From assembly GCA_037355855.1 (NCBI GenBank), contig CM074760.1, positions 4,518,501 to 4,582,500 on the forward strand: a stretch of 64,000 nucleotides of DNA, given 5' to 3'. The notes beneath the pieces were generated by a model, which saw only the letters and a list, made by a program, of their open reading frames with translations, searched no databases and was not told the DNA's origin. The DNA comes from Pseudo-nitzschia pungens (Eukaryota; Bacillariophyta; Bacillariophyceae; Bacillariales; Bacillariaceae). The translations under genes were made by a program, and so were the position numbers. Below are positions 55,301 to 63,718 of this stretch, one piece after another. The first letter of the stretch is position 1; every line of letters begins with the position of its first letter.

Positions 55301-55592
55301 TTTCCCAGCGGATTGGGAAGCAATCCAGGCAAGGAAACAGAAGAGTATCCACAAGAGCAACATCAGGGAGAACCGGAAGAGGATCCCCCATGTCTATAAG
55401 GAAGGAGACTATGTCACCCTGGAAAGGAAGGGCATTATTCCAAAACTATCCTTTCCCCGGCAGGGACCTTACAAGGTACTCAAGGCCCATGACAATGGAA
55501 CTGTGACGATTGAAACTGCTCCCTTTGTAACCGACCGGGTTAATATTAGGAGAGTTCATCCCTATTATTGCAGGGATCCTAGTAAATCGTAA
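52326..55592 (+). CDS. pol: gypsy Pol polyprotein, copy D (intact)
   Basis: 1088 residues in the order protease, reverse transcriptase, RNase H, integrase, which defines the Ty3/gypsy group. Protease: LLDSGC at 35-40. RT: LDLSQGYYTI near 331 and YVLVYIDDILI near 388-398. RNase H: LYSDASDRQLG near 543, TVGEKELLGI near 578 and HTDHLNLLY near 606. Integrase: an HHCC zinc motif (WYHSMLVH, CKHCHTC near 758-798), then Asp in VNVDLWGP, Asp in GFDGGSEF and Glu in VLERIH. The C-terminal part has the GPYKVLKAHDNGTV box. No chromodomain follows. It could be made by readthrough of the gag TGA or by reinitiation at the adjacent ATG. No lesions are seen. Confidence 0.97.
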   Translation: MADTIHTGPRIINRFANVCVEVLDHKGRGKMLRGLLDSGCSKSIILRQFVDRSQLTNRDQRSVTYNTYGGKFKTRSAASVGLRLIEFSNSKTIKWTFQVDEYHHHEEVPYDMIIGSDLMAQLGLDIKYSSRTIEWQGDSIPMKGMGELTDPDKCEAVFFANTQSPILQQEEERQSKILDADYSKVDIDAMVNDLEITDASKEALKKTLKKFPTLFGGGLGLLKNIEPVSIELQPGVKPVRQRYYSVPHAFEQALRKEITRLCDIGVLEKLPHDDDSPWASPTFSQPKKTGDIRVLTDFRKMNAAIQRKPFPLPRIGETIQRLQKFKSATALDLSQGYYTIPICKESQKICSTILPWGKYAYKRLAMGIACAPDIFQSVMMNLLGDLDYVLVYIDDILIIQREGESEQDHLAKIDTVLQRLDDAGFRANLRKSFFMQKEVEYLGFLLTTEGIQPQPKKLEAMKRLEAPKNTKQLKMFLGMVNFYRDMWKRRSHILAPLNKLAGKKGKMNWYWGPAEQKAFMEAKRMLAEEAKLAFPDFTKPFHLYSDASDRQLGATVCQDDKPLGFYTRKLNSAQLNYTVGEKELLGIVEGLKAFEGILRGQDVIIHTDHLNLLYQQMPTQRMVRWRLLMEEFHPVVKHVAGKDNDAADALSRLDISDDPADTVEWLPPNKPLTYTDEEEHLRQLLFPLGEEASEEFQGNSAFPLAPDMIQFYQQKDTGIMSALEKDNRLTTKMVEGYSLIHKEGKILIPDKLKDRVMEWYHSMLVHPGEKRMEQSIRSVFTWRGLRKDVQDLCKHCHTCQMFKKSGRKKYGLLPEKAAEVTKWQRVNVDLWGPATVHNKNGKDYHIHVLTMVDPVTGWFELAHLKDSPNAAETQRLLDSTWLARYPRPKKIGFDGGSEFKAEFQELCDNMGMKRKPSGAWNPQSNSVLERIHQVLKDCLLSFNLEQRDLHEKDPFEEFTTKAAYAIRSAIHTTLGYSPAQLVFGRDMFMPVNFPADWEAIQARKQKSIHKSNIRENRKRIPHVYKEGDYVTLERKGIIPKLSFPRQGPYKVLKAHDNGTVTIETAPFVTDRVNIRRVHPYYCRDPSKS

Positions 55593-55599
55593 CAGTCCC

Positions 55600-55610
55600 A
55601 TGGAGGAGTA
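55600..55610 (+). promoter_or_regulatory. Polypurine tract, copy D
   Basis: ATGGAGGAGTA directly before the 3' LTR. The same tract (ATGGAGGAGCA) stands before the 3' LTRs of B, C and E. It should resist RNase H and prime plus-strand DNA. Confidence 0.7.
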
Positions 55611-55799
55611 TGCCGTACACCAAAATACAGTCACGAGTACACACGGGACTGGATTAAGGATAAGGATAAATACAATCAGCGAGTCGACAGAATCGCTGAT
55701 TCGGAGGGCTCTTAGAACTGTAGCAAATAGACTAACCAATAGGGCTCACAATTTGCATATCACTACTATTCTAATCATTAGTAGACCCGGGGTATGGCA
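55611..55799 (+). repeat. 3' LTR of gypsy copy D
   Basis: 189 bp, identical to 49991-50179 by direct comparison. It is followed by the target duplication atacg. Confidence 0.97.
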
Positions 55800-55849
55800 A
55801 TACGGTGGGTACTCGTAATTGGTGAAACCGAAATGGTGAAACCAAATTG

Positions 55850-55936
55850 GTCGGAGTGTGGAACGTATAAAAACGTCGGAGTGTGGAACGTTTATAAACG
55901 TCGGAGTGTGGAACGTTTATAAAAACGTCGGAGTGT
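55850..55936. repeat. 25-27-bp minisatellite (GTCGGAGTGTGGAACGT)
   Basis: Units of GTCGGAGTGTGGAACGT plus TATAAAAAC or TTTATAAAC begin at 55850, 55875, 55900 and 55927. Degenerate GAGTTGAGCAATGGAGAGTGAC repeats follow to about 56035. Confidence 0.9.
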
Positions 55937-56181
55937 TGAAGAGTAAGACGAGTTGAGCAGTGGAGAATAACGAGTTGAGCAATGGAGAGTGACAACTTGA
56001 ACAATGGGGAGAGACGAGTTAGTAATGTAGAGTAGCGGAGCATGAAGACATCGCAAATCCAGGTAAAGCACTGCGGGTAGAAATTGTACTGGAAAATCAA
56101 ATTTTTTGATTGGTTAATTCAGCGGGGTAACATAATGTACGATGTACGATGGATTAAACGTTGCGTAGAGGTTTTAAAAAG

Positions 56182-56238
56182 GATCGGCCGTGACATTTCC
56201 GATCGGCCGTGACATTTCCGATCAGCCGTGACAATTCC
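56182..56238. repeat. 19-bp direct repeat, three units
   Basis: GATCGGCCGTGACATTTCC occurs three times in a row (56182, 56201, 56220, the last with two changes). It lies about 250 bp upstream of the small gene at 56495 and could be a regulatory site cluster or simple slippage. Confidence 0.9.
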
Positions 56239-56494
56239 ACTTGTCCCCGTAAAAAAAAGGGAACGTGGATGCACTTAAAGTTATGTGGAATTCGGCGTGG
56301 AAACATTTCTTGTTTAGTGAAGTTGATTAAATGTTGTGATCGTGAAACCAAAGAATTTACGCTGAGAAACTTGTAGAGTGAATTGATGCTGAGAAACATG
56401 TCAAGTATTTCGAATGGTGTGTTCAATTGTTATGAATTCATTAATTCCAGTTTGCAAAGTTTCAACAAATAATTTTTTAACACAAACAGACATT

Positions 56495-57055
56495 ATGTCG
56501 GGAATGAGAGCTGTAGGCGAAAATGACATGAAGGTCGTATTCGTAAACAGACCAATGTCGACTTGGTGGGACACTCCATTTAGCTTCAATGTTGGAGAGA
56601 GAGGTTTCGGTCATTTCGATATTCTTATCGATCACTATGATTATTGCGCGAAAGAAGGAATTCGGACGAATCGAGAAGTCAACATTAAGCTTGACACGGA
56701 GGAAACGGAGGAAACGGTGGATGGGTTCTCGGTTGTTGTCCTGTACGAAAGTAGTGGAATACAGGAATTTAAACCAAAATACAAGGTTACCTTCACTTTT
56801 GAGTTGAAGGATGTTACTAAACATTGTTTTGATCACGAGGATGCAAATTACATTGTCAGGTGCTACTTGGGAGACGATATCAAGCGTGAGGTCCGTATTG
56901 AGGGTTACCTGCCTGACGGGGTGAGATTGATTGTTGAAAGAGGATTTATTGTGTATGAGTTTGGAATGGAGAAGTTTAAGAAAAAAATTAAGGAGGAGTG
57001 CAGGCGTGTGACAAAAGAGCAACTTCTCGCAAGACGAAAGAGGCAACAGGCGTAA
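56495..57055 (+). CDS. Unknown 186-residue protein between gypsy copies D and E
   Basis: An intact ORF starting MSGMRAVGENDMKVVFVNRP. The frame is open further to an ATG at 56414; 56495 is preferred because it has A at -3. The protein is mixed alpha/beta in character, with GERGFGHFDILIDHYDY, an acidic TEETEETVDG segment, paired beta-like lines (FKPKYKVTFTFELKD, REVRIEGYLPDGVRLIVERG) and a basic helical C-terminus (KFKKKIKEECRRVTKEQLLARRKR). No signal or membrane segment. I do not recognise the family. Minisatellites lie on both sides, and gypsy elements beyond them. It may be a lineage-specific gene or a part of an unrecognised mobile element. Confidence 0.6.
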   Translation: MSGMRAVGENDMKVVFVNRPMSTWWDTPFSFNVGERGFGHFDILIDHYDYCAKEGIRTNREVNIKLDTEETEETVDGFSVVVLYESSGIQEFKPKYKVTFTFELKDVTKHCFDHEDANYIVRCYLGDDIKREVRIEGYLPDGVRLIVERGFIVYEFGMEKFKKKIKEECRRVTKEQLLARRKRQQA

Positions 57056-57112
57056 AGTACAATTCGTAGAAATTAGAAAAAATCATAATGTACTAAGGAT
57101 ATGATTATAAAA

Positions 57113-57206
57113 ATGAGTGACAAGTAGAGTAACGTAGAGTGGCGAGTGGAGTAATATAGAGTGACGAGTGGAGTAATGTAGAGTGACGAGTGGAGTAATG
57201 TAGAGC
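57113..57206. repeat. AGAGTGACGAGTGGAGTAAT minisatellite
   Basis: About four and a half units of roughly 23 bp (GTGACGAGTGGAGTAATGTAGA) run up to the insertion point of gypsy copy E. Related words occur near 55990-56040, on the other side of the small gene. Confidence 0.9.
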
Positions 57207-57211
57207 GCTAC

Positions 57212-57396
57212 TGCCGTGCACCGGAATACAGTCACGAGTCTACTCGGGACTGGATTAAGGTTGAGGATAAATTAGCGAGGCGTTGGAATCGCCGATTCCA
57301 AATGCCAATCGAAAGCAATAGCAATAGACTAATTGATAGAGCTCACAATTTGCATATCACTACTATTCTAATCACTAGTAGACCCGGGGTATGGCA
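57212..57396 (+). repeat. 5' LTR of gypsy copy E
   Basis: 185 bp, TGCCGTGCACCGG...GGGGTATGGCA, followed by the palindrome TGATTTTAAAATCA at 57397-57410. Confidence 0.97.
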
Positions 57397-58146
57397 TGAT
57401 TTTAAAATCAAGCTGAGTGCTGATGACCATGAGCAGAAAGAGATCGATCAGCCAAGGCGCCGACGATATCGAAAGACTGCCAGAAAATGGAGGCACAGAG
57501 AGGCAAAAACAGGGAGAAGGATATCCAGTGTCTGCAGCACAAGGAAGACCGACCCCAGCAACTGTTGGCGCCCAAAGGAGGGAGCAACAGCAGCAACAGA
57601 GACACCTAAGTACCTAAACAGGACCATGGTCGACAGCAGAATTAATCGAACAAAGAAATAATGAAATAAGTGTCGAAAAAGTGACACATAATCCAGTGAG
57701 TGGACTAATTGGACCAACACTGAGTGGATGGACAGACCGAATAGGGGATGCCAACCAAAACCGAAGTATACGGATATCCGGAAAGGTATATAATGAATAC
57801 CTAAACACCACCAATCCCACGGGAAACGGAAAGTGGGACCGGCCCGGTGATTGCTTAATAGAGAAGCAACGCCGGAGAACCACGGGAATCAAATCCCACG
57901 TTATAAAAACAGAAACAACTCCGGAGAACCACAGGATTCCCGGGAACTAAAGAGAGAAACAACTCCCACCACTGGACAAACCAGGGGGAAAATCAGTTAC
58001 AACACGAGTTATCACGAGAGCAATGAAAATCCAGCAAGAAAAACTGGAGGAACTGAGCAATCACTTTTTGCTCAGTCTCACCACAAACAATGAAATAACA
58101 AAAATAGTGTACTAAAGTAACTTAATAAACAACTAATTAAACCACC

Positions 58147-59586
58147 ATGGCGACCAAAGGAACCAAACTGAAACCTTTCAACATCACACGGGAGGACTGG
58201 CCGGAAGACGCCACCACCGTAAAGATGAATGTAGACAGCGAACAAGGTGGAATCGCATTCAGCGACTACCTGAAGGTTCTCAATGGTACTGAAAGACCAG
58301 AACTCTTCCTTATCTGGAAGAGAGACTTTGACCAGAAAATTGCTGGCAATGACAAACTCCACGGAGACCAGAAATTGGAGGTGCTACAGAGAATTCTCTC
58401 TACTGAGGCACTCGCACTTGTCCAGCGAACGCTCGCTCGGACCTACTTGGCCGAACCAACCCACAAGGTCCACCACACCAGACACGTACAGAATAAGATC
58501 CAAGAGATCGCGCACAGGGACCAAGCAAACATCCTGCTATCAATGGGGCAAGACGCCACCGAAACTCCCACGGGAGCCTCCAAGGAGACGGCAAAGGAGA
58601 AGTCTCCAAACGCCGACAAAGCCGACACAGCCACGGCGAGATCGGACAAAGAATCGGAGACCAACAACCTCGAGTCTCCAATCCCAAAGAAAAGGGTCGC
58701 AAGCGCCCTCACCCAGTACTACCAATCCCAGGAGTACAGAAAGGATGTCATCGAGGAATGCATGCATGCCCTCAAGCTCAAAATCTTTGGCAATGACCAA
58801 CACGGCAAGCGCTCGTATATCGTCCTCCGCCGATTCATGCGAGGCATGCGCGTGGACCTCAAACATGGCATCAGAGCCTGGGCCAATCGAATGGCCAAAC
58901 TCCAAAGCTATCTCCCAGAATGCCTCTGGGAATGTGGCAGTGACCAGATGGAAACACCAAGAAGTTTCACCCAAGGAGAATTGAAGGAAATCTTGGATTC
59001 CAACATGACCCACTCCCAACGCGAGAAGCTGGAGCACATTAGTTGGGACCTCTACACCCACTCCTTTAACACCACTATCGACAAGCTCGAAAACCTGGAA
59101 ATCACCATCCGGAAGGAAGCAATAATGCAACAACGCATCACCGACCTCGAAAAGCAGACCGGTGTCACCAAGAAGACTCCCAAGGCCGCATCTGGGGGAG
59201 GAACCCACCACGGGAAATCCCCTGGCAAAAAGAAGCGCCCTGTGGACAACAGCAACAAACAACTATGCAAGACCTGTGGCAAGGTCCATGCCGGCAAATG
59301 CTGGAAACTAACCGGTGGTCCCTCCAAGAAGGGGAAGTTCGACCGGGAAACCATCAACCTGCTCAAGGAGCACTTTGTGGCAAAAGAACAAGACTCAGAC
59401 GCTGAGCAACACTCCAAACCCCACTGGGGAAGGAATCTATCAAATCACGAGTACTCCTACGTACTGGCCACGGCCCAAGCTGACCACGAAGTCTCCGATG
59501 ACGAGATCGATATCTCTGAACGAGAACTCAAAGAGTACAGAAGAAAGTACCGAAAGACCTTTAAAAAGAAAGGATCCCACAACTGA
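58147..59586 (+). CDS. gag: gypsy Gag, copy E (intact)
   Basis: 479 residues, starting MATKGTKLKPFNITRED in the context CACCATGG. The layout is as in copy D: capsid-like N-terminal part, a linker near 130-185 (here Thr/Ala/Lys-rich and different from D), the conserved YRKDVIEECMHALKLKIFGND block, and the nucleocapsid with CKTCGKVHAGKC at residues 374-385. The last 50 residues alternate acidic (SDDEIDISERELKE) and basic (YRRKYRKTFKKK) runs. TGA at 59584-59586 is followed by the pol ATG in frame. The linker is the fastest-changing part among the copies. Confidence 0.96.
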   Translation: MATKGTKLKPFNITREDWPEDATTVKMNVDSEQGGIAFSDYLKVLNGTERPELFLIWKRDFDQKIAGNDKLHGDQKLEVLQRILSTEALALVQRTLARTYLAEPTHKVHHTRHVQNKIQEIAHRDQANILLSMGQDATETPTGASKETAKEKSPNADKADTATARSDKESETNNLESPIPKKRVASALTQYYQSQEYRKDVIEECMHALKLKIFGNDQHGKRSYIVLRRFMRGMRVDLKHGIRAWANRMAKLQSYLPECLWECGSDQMETPRSFTQGELKEILDSNMTHSQREKLEHISWDLYTHSFNTTIDKLENLEITIRKEAIMQQRITDLEKQTGVTKKTPKAASGGGTHHGKSPGKKKRPVDNSNKQLCKTCGKVHAGKCWKLTGGPSKKGKFDRETINLLKEHFVAKEQDSDAEQHSKPHWGRNLSNHEYSYVLATAQADHEVSDDEIDISERELKEYRRKYRKTFKKKGSHN

Positions 59587-62500
59587 ATGGTTGATACCAT
59601 CCACACCGGACCACGGATCATCAACAGATTTGCGGACATCTGTGTGGAGGTATTGGACCACAAGGGAAGGGGGAGGATGCTCCGGGGCCTATTAGACTCT
59701 GGGTGCTCCAAATCCATCATACTACGGCACTTTGTCGACCGAAGTCAACTAACGAACCGAGACCAAAGATCTGTCACCTACAATACCTATGGGGGCAAGT
59801 TCAGAACCAGGTCTGCGGCTTCAGTGGGACTAAGGTTGATAGAATTTTCAAACTCCAAGACCATTAAATGGACCTTCCAAGTGGATGAATACCATCACCA
59901 CGAGGAAGTACCCTATGACATGATCATAGGATCCGACCTAATGGCACAACTGGGACTGGATATAAAATACAGCTCCCGAACAATCGAATGGCAGGGCGAC
60001 TCCATCCCCATGAAGGGAATGGGGGAGCTCTCGAACCCGGACAAATGTGAGGCAGTATTCTTTGCCAACACACAGAGTCCAATCCTCCAACAGGAGGAAG
60101 AGAGGCAAGCCAAAATTCTGGATGCAGACTACTCCAAAGTCGATATAGACGCTATGGTCAATGACCTGGAGATTACAGACGCGTCCAAGGCAGCCTTGAA
60201 GAAAACGCTAAAGAAATTCCCAACACTCTTCGGAGGAGGGTTGGGTCTACTCAAAAATATAGAACCGGTGTCCATTGAGCTCCAACCAGGGGTCAAACCG
60301 GTCCGGCAGAGGTACTACTCTGTGCCCCATGCCTTTGAACAAGCACTCCGAAAGGAGATCACCAGGCTCTGTGAGATTGGAGTCCTGGAGAAACTCCCCC
60401 ACGATGATGACTCACCGTGGGCATCCCCTACCTTCTGCCAACCAAAGAAGACAGGCGATATCCGAGTCCTCACAGACTTCCGGAAAATGAACGCCGCCAT
60501 CCAGAGGAAACCATTCCCACTACCACGAATAGGGGAAACAATCCAACGACTACAGAAGTTCCATTCAGCTACGGCGCTGGACTTGTCCCAAGGATACTAT
60601 ACCATCCCCATCTGCAAAGAGAGCCAGAAAATCTGCTCCACCATCCTGCCGTGGGGAAAGTATGCCTACAAGAGACTAGCAATGGGGATTGCGTGTGCTC
60701 CGGATATCTTCCAATCAGTCATGATGAACCTACTAGGGGACCTGGACTACGTCCTTGTCTATATTGATGATATCCTGATCATTCAACGAGAGGGAGAATC
60801 TGAGCAGGATCACCTCGACAAAATCGATACCGTCCTCCAAAGACTGGATGATGCCGGCTTCCGAGCCAACCTCAGAAAATCCTTTTTCATGCAAAAAGAG
60901 GTGGAATATCTGGGATTTCTATTAACAACAGAGGGCATTCAGCCCCAGCCAAAGAAACTGGAGGCGATGAAGCGCCTGGAAGCCCCTAAGAACACCAAAC
61001 AACTCAAGATGTTCCTTGGGATGGTAAATTTTTACAGGGACATGTGGAAGCGCCGCTCCCACATCCTGGCCCCCCTCAACAAACTTGCAGGGAAAAAGGG
61101 AAAACTGAACTGGTACTGGGGCCCAGCAGAGCAGAAAGCTTTCATGGAGGCGAAGAGGATGCTCGCAGATGAAGCGAAACTCGCATTCCCGGATTTTACG
61201 AAACCATTTCATCTCTACTCAGACGCCAGTGACCGGCAACTGGGAGCAACTGTATGCCAAGATGGCAAGCCCCTTGGTTTCTACACAAGGAAACTGAACT
61301 CAGCGCAGCTCAACTACACTGTCGGGGAAAAAGAACTCCTTGGTATAGTGGAAGGCTTGAAAGCGTTTGAGGGAATCCTACGAGGACAAGATGTAATTAT
61401 TCACACAGACCACCTTAACCTGCTCTATCAACAGATGCCCACCCAAAGGATGGTCCGATGGAGACTCCTCATGGAGGAGTTCCACCCCGTAGTCAAGCAC
61501 GTTGCTGGCAAAGACAACGATGCAGCAGACGCGCTGTCTCGCCTGGACATCACAGATGACCCAGCGGACACAGTGGAATGGCTACCACCAAATAAGCCCC
61601 TCACCTACGCGGATGAGGAAGAGCACCTCCGGCAACTCCTATTCCCGCTTGGAGAAGCGCCGGAAGAATTCCAGGGCAATAGTGCATTCCCACTTGCCCC
61701 GGACATGATTCAGTTCTACCAGCAAAAGGACACAGGAATCATGAGTGCTCTGGAAAAAGACAACCGACTAACCACCAAAATGGTGGAAGGCTACAATCTA
61801 ATCCATAAAGAAGGAAAGATTCTGATTCCCGATAAACTCAAGGATAGAGTTATGGAATGGTACCACAGCATGTTGGTCCATCCCGGAGAAAAGAGAATGG
61901 AACAGAGCATACGCTCAGTCTTCACCTGGAAAGGCCTACGGAAGGACGTCCAGGACCTTTGTAAGCACTGCCACACGTGTCAGATGTTTAAGAAGAGTGG
62001 CCGGAAGAAGTATGGACTACTACCGGAAAAAGCAGCTGAGGTCACCAAATGGCAGAGGGTCAATGTGGACCTCTGGGGACCTGCAACTGTCCACAACAAA
62101 AATGGTAAAGACTACCAAATCCATGTCCTCACCATGGTGGACCCAGTGACCGGATGGTTTGAACTGGCTCACCTGAAGGACTCCCCAAATGCAGCAGAAA
62201 CTCAACGATTGTTGGACAGTACCTGGCTGGCAAGATATCCGCGCCCAAAGGAAATTGGCTTTGATGGCGGGAGTGAGTTCAAAGCAGAGTTCCAAGAGCT
62301 CTGGGAGAACATGGGGATGAAAAGAAAGCCCAGTGGGGCTTGGAACCCACAATCCAACTCGGTGTTGGAAAGGATCCATCAGGTATTAAAGGACTGTCTG
62401 TTGTCCTTCAACCTGGAAAACAGGGACCTCCACGAGGAGGACCCTTTTGAGGAATTCACCACCAAGGCAGCATATGCTATCAGAAGCGCCATCCATACCA

Positions 62501-62856
62501 CCCTGGGGTACTCCCCAGCACAACTGGTGTTTGGTCAAGACATGTTCATGCCGGTGAACTTCCCAGTGGATTGGGAAGCAATCCAAGCAAGGAAGCAGAA
62601 AAGCATCCACAAGAGCAACACCAGGGAAAACCAGAAGAGGATCCCCCATGTCTATAAAGAAGGAGACTATGTCACCCTGGAAAGGAAGGGCATTATTCCA
62701 AAACTATCCTTCCCACGGCAAGGACCTTACAAGGTGCTCAAGGCCCATGATAATGGAACTGTAACTATTGAAACTGCTCCTTTTGTAACTGACCGGGTTA
62801 ACATCAGGAGAGTCCATCCCTATTATTGCAGGGATAGCCCTGAGCCAGAGAAGTAA
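59587..62856 (+). CDS. pol: gypsy Pol polyprotein, copy E (intact)
   Basis: 1089 residues. Protease D37-S38-G39; RT with D332 (LDLSQGYY) and YIDD at 392-395; RNase H with D546, E583, D608 and D648 (NDAADALSR); integrase zinc motif H760, H765, C792/C795 and catalytic D828, D893 and E928. The last two are separated by 34 residues. The GPYKVLKAHDNGTV box lies near 1046-1059, and the protein ends CRDSPEPEK without a chromodomain, so target choice by histone reading is not expected. All residues needed for activity are present. It would be expressed from the same RNA as gag, by readthrough or reinitiation across TGA-ATG. Confidence 0.97.
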   Translation: MVDTIHTGPRIINRFADICVEVLDHKGRGRMLRGLLDSGCSKSIILRHFVDRSQLTNRDQRSVTYNTYGGKFRTRSAASVGLRLIEFSNSKTIKWTFQVDEYHHHEEVPYDMIIGSDLMAQLGLDIKYSSRTIEWQGDSIPMKGMGELSNPDKCEAVFFANTQSPILQQEEERQAKILDADYSKVDIDAMVNDLEITDASKAALKKTLKKFPTLFGGGLGLLKNIEPVSIELQPGVKPVRQRYYSVPHAFEQALRKEITRLCEIGVLEKLPHDDDSPWASPTFCQPKKTGDIRVLTDFRKMNAAIQRKPFPLPRIGETIQRLQKFHSATALDLSQGYYTIPICKESQKICSTILPWGKYAYKRLAMGIACAPDIFQSVMMNLLGDLDYVLVYIDDILIIQREGESEQDHLDKIDTVLQRLDDAGFRANLRKSFFMQKEVEYLGFLLTTEGIQPQPKKLEAMKRLEAPKNTKQLKMFLGMVNFYRDMWKRRSHILAPLNKLAGKKGKLNWYWGPAEQKAFMEAKRMLADEAKLAFPDFTKPFHLYSDASDRQLGATVCQDGKPLGFYTRKLNSAQLNYTVGEKELLGIVEGLKAFEGILRGQDVIIHTDHLNLLYQQMPTQRMVRWRLLMEEFHPVVKHVAGKDNDAADALSRLDITDDPADTVEWLPPNKPLTYADEEEHLRQLLFPLGEAPEEFQGNSAFPLAPDMIQFYQQKDTGIMSALEKDNRLTTKMVEGYNLIHKEGKILIPDKLKDRVMEWYHSMLVHPGEKRMEQSIRSVFTWKGLRKDVQDLCKHCHTCQMFKKSGRKKYGLLPEKAAEVTKWQRVNVDLWGPATVHNKNGKDYQIHVLTMVDPVTGWFELAHLKDSPNAAETQRLLDSTWLARYPRPKEIGFDGGSEFKAEFQELWENMGMKRKPSGAWNPQSNSVLERIHQVLKDCLLSFNLENRDLHEEDPFEEFTTKAAYAIRSAIHTTLGYSPAQLVFGQDMFMPVNFPVDWEAIQARKQKSIHKSNTRENQKRIPHVYKEGDYVTLERKGIIPKLSFPRQGPYKVLKAHDNGTVTIETAPFVTDRVNIRRVHPYYCRDSPEPEK

Positions 62857-62880
62857 TTGTTACAGTACCATGGAGGAGCA

Positions 62881-63065
62881 TGCCGTGCACCGGAATACAG
62901 TCACGAGTCTACTCGGGACTGGATTAAGGTTGAGGATAAATTAGCGAGGCGTTGGAATCGCCGATTCCAAATGCCAATCGAAAGCAATAGCAATAGACTA
63001 ATTGATAGAGCTCACAATTTGCATATCACTACTATTCTAATCACTAGTAGACCCGGGGTATGGCA
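62881..63065 (+). repeat. 3' LTR of gypsy copy E
   Basis: 185 bp, identical to 57212-57396 by direct comparison, preceded by ATGGAGGAGCA and followed by the duplication gctac. Confidence 0.97.
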
Positions 63066-63092
63066 GCTACGGCGGTACAGCGCAAAAGGGAT

Positions 63093-63184
63093 ACAGCGCT
63101 ACAGCGTTACAGCGCTACAGCGTTACAGCGCTACAGCGTTACAGCGCTACAGCGTTACAGCGCTACAGCGTTACAGCGCTACAG
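63093..63184. repeat. 16-bp minisatellite (ACAGCGCTACAGCGTT)
   Basis: About 5.75 units alternating ACAGCGCT and ACAGCGTT. The element E duplication gctac is related to this repeat, so E inserted at its edge. A spurious frame runs through it from upstream of the LTR end. Confidence 0.95.
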
Positions 63185-63472
63185 GATTACAGGGATACAG
63201 GGACGGCGTGTACTACAATTGCTCACTTATCACTGCAGGGGCTGGGGTATCCGGTTATAGTAGTTATTGTACACGAATGACCATACCCCGACGGTAGCAT
63301 GGTATGATAGCATAGCAATTGACCATAACCAAAAAATTTTGGTAGGTAAAAATTGACTTTTAGACGTTAAAAAAAGGGCGAGGGTTGGAATTGAAAAAAA
63401 AACGGGGTCGTAAATAGTTTTACCAAAGAAAAAATAGAGGTACAGGGTCAAAAAGGTCTAAAAATGACCATT

Positions 63473-63718
63473 TTACCTCGAAAAACAGTTAACAGACGTG
63501 GTTACTGATGTGGTTACTGATAGGTCAAGGTCTTCAGCTGCGTTTTGGAAGGGTTCTTCTGTATGCAGGAGTTCTTCTAAATTGACGTTCGTGAATAGAG
63601 GGACTTTGACGCTGTCTTCTTGATCTTCGTGATAAACTGTTAGAGTAACCAGTTTGGGATTGGAGCTGTCAAAGGCTCTCTTGTAAGGGATTGGAGGATC
63701 TCTGTATAGTCCTGCCAT
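63473..63718 (-). CDS. Short ORF, possible retroelement gag N-terminus
   Basis: An 81-codon frame starts MAGLYRDPPIPYKRAFDSSN at 63718 and looks like real protein for about 65 residues (PLFTNVNLEELLHTEEPFQNAAEDL), then ends in VTTSVTTSVN repeats. The pattern recalls the N-terminus of a copia-type gag, but no zinc motif or pol is present. The region to its right is an unusual GATC-rich tract that could be its leader or LTR. Identity is uncertain. Confidence 0.35.
   Translation of the reverse strand: MAGLYRDPPIPYKRAFDSSNPKLVTLTVYHEDQEDSVKVPLFTNVNLEELLHTEEPFQNAAEDLDLSVTTSVTTSVNCFSR

Larger units (their letters stand above)
49991..55799 (+). mobile_element. Ty3/gypsy retrotransposon copy D, full length and intact
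   Basis: A 5809-bp element: 5' LTR 49991-50179, leader 50180-50921, gag 50922-52325, pol 52326-55592, purine tract and 3' LTR 55611-55799. A perfect 5-bp duplication atacg flanks it (49986-49990 and 55800-55804). The two 189-bp LTRs read as identical base by base, and both genes are open, so it moved recently and may be active. Confidence 0.98.
57212..63065 (+). mobile_element. Ty3/gypsy retrotransposon copy E, full length and intact
   Basis: A 5854-bp element: 5' LTR 57212-57396, leader, gag 58147-59586, pol 59587-62856 and 3' LTR 62881-63065. A perfect duplication gctac flanks it (57207-57211 and 63066-63070). The 185-bp LTRs read as identical. The LTR differs from that of D in its central part and resembles that of C, so D and E belong to two subfamilies with very similar proteins. 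Confidence 0.98.

Noticed and set aside
60922..61212. Minus-strand frames inside gypsy pol (also 23284-23646, 62020-62379)
   Set aside because: They are antisense to intact pol and recur wherever pol is present.
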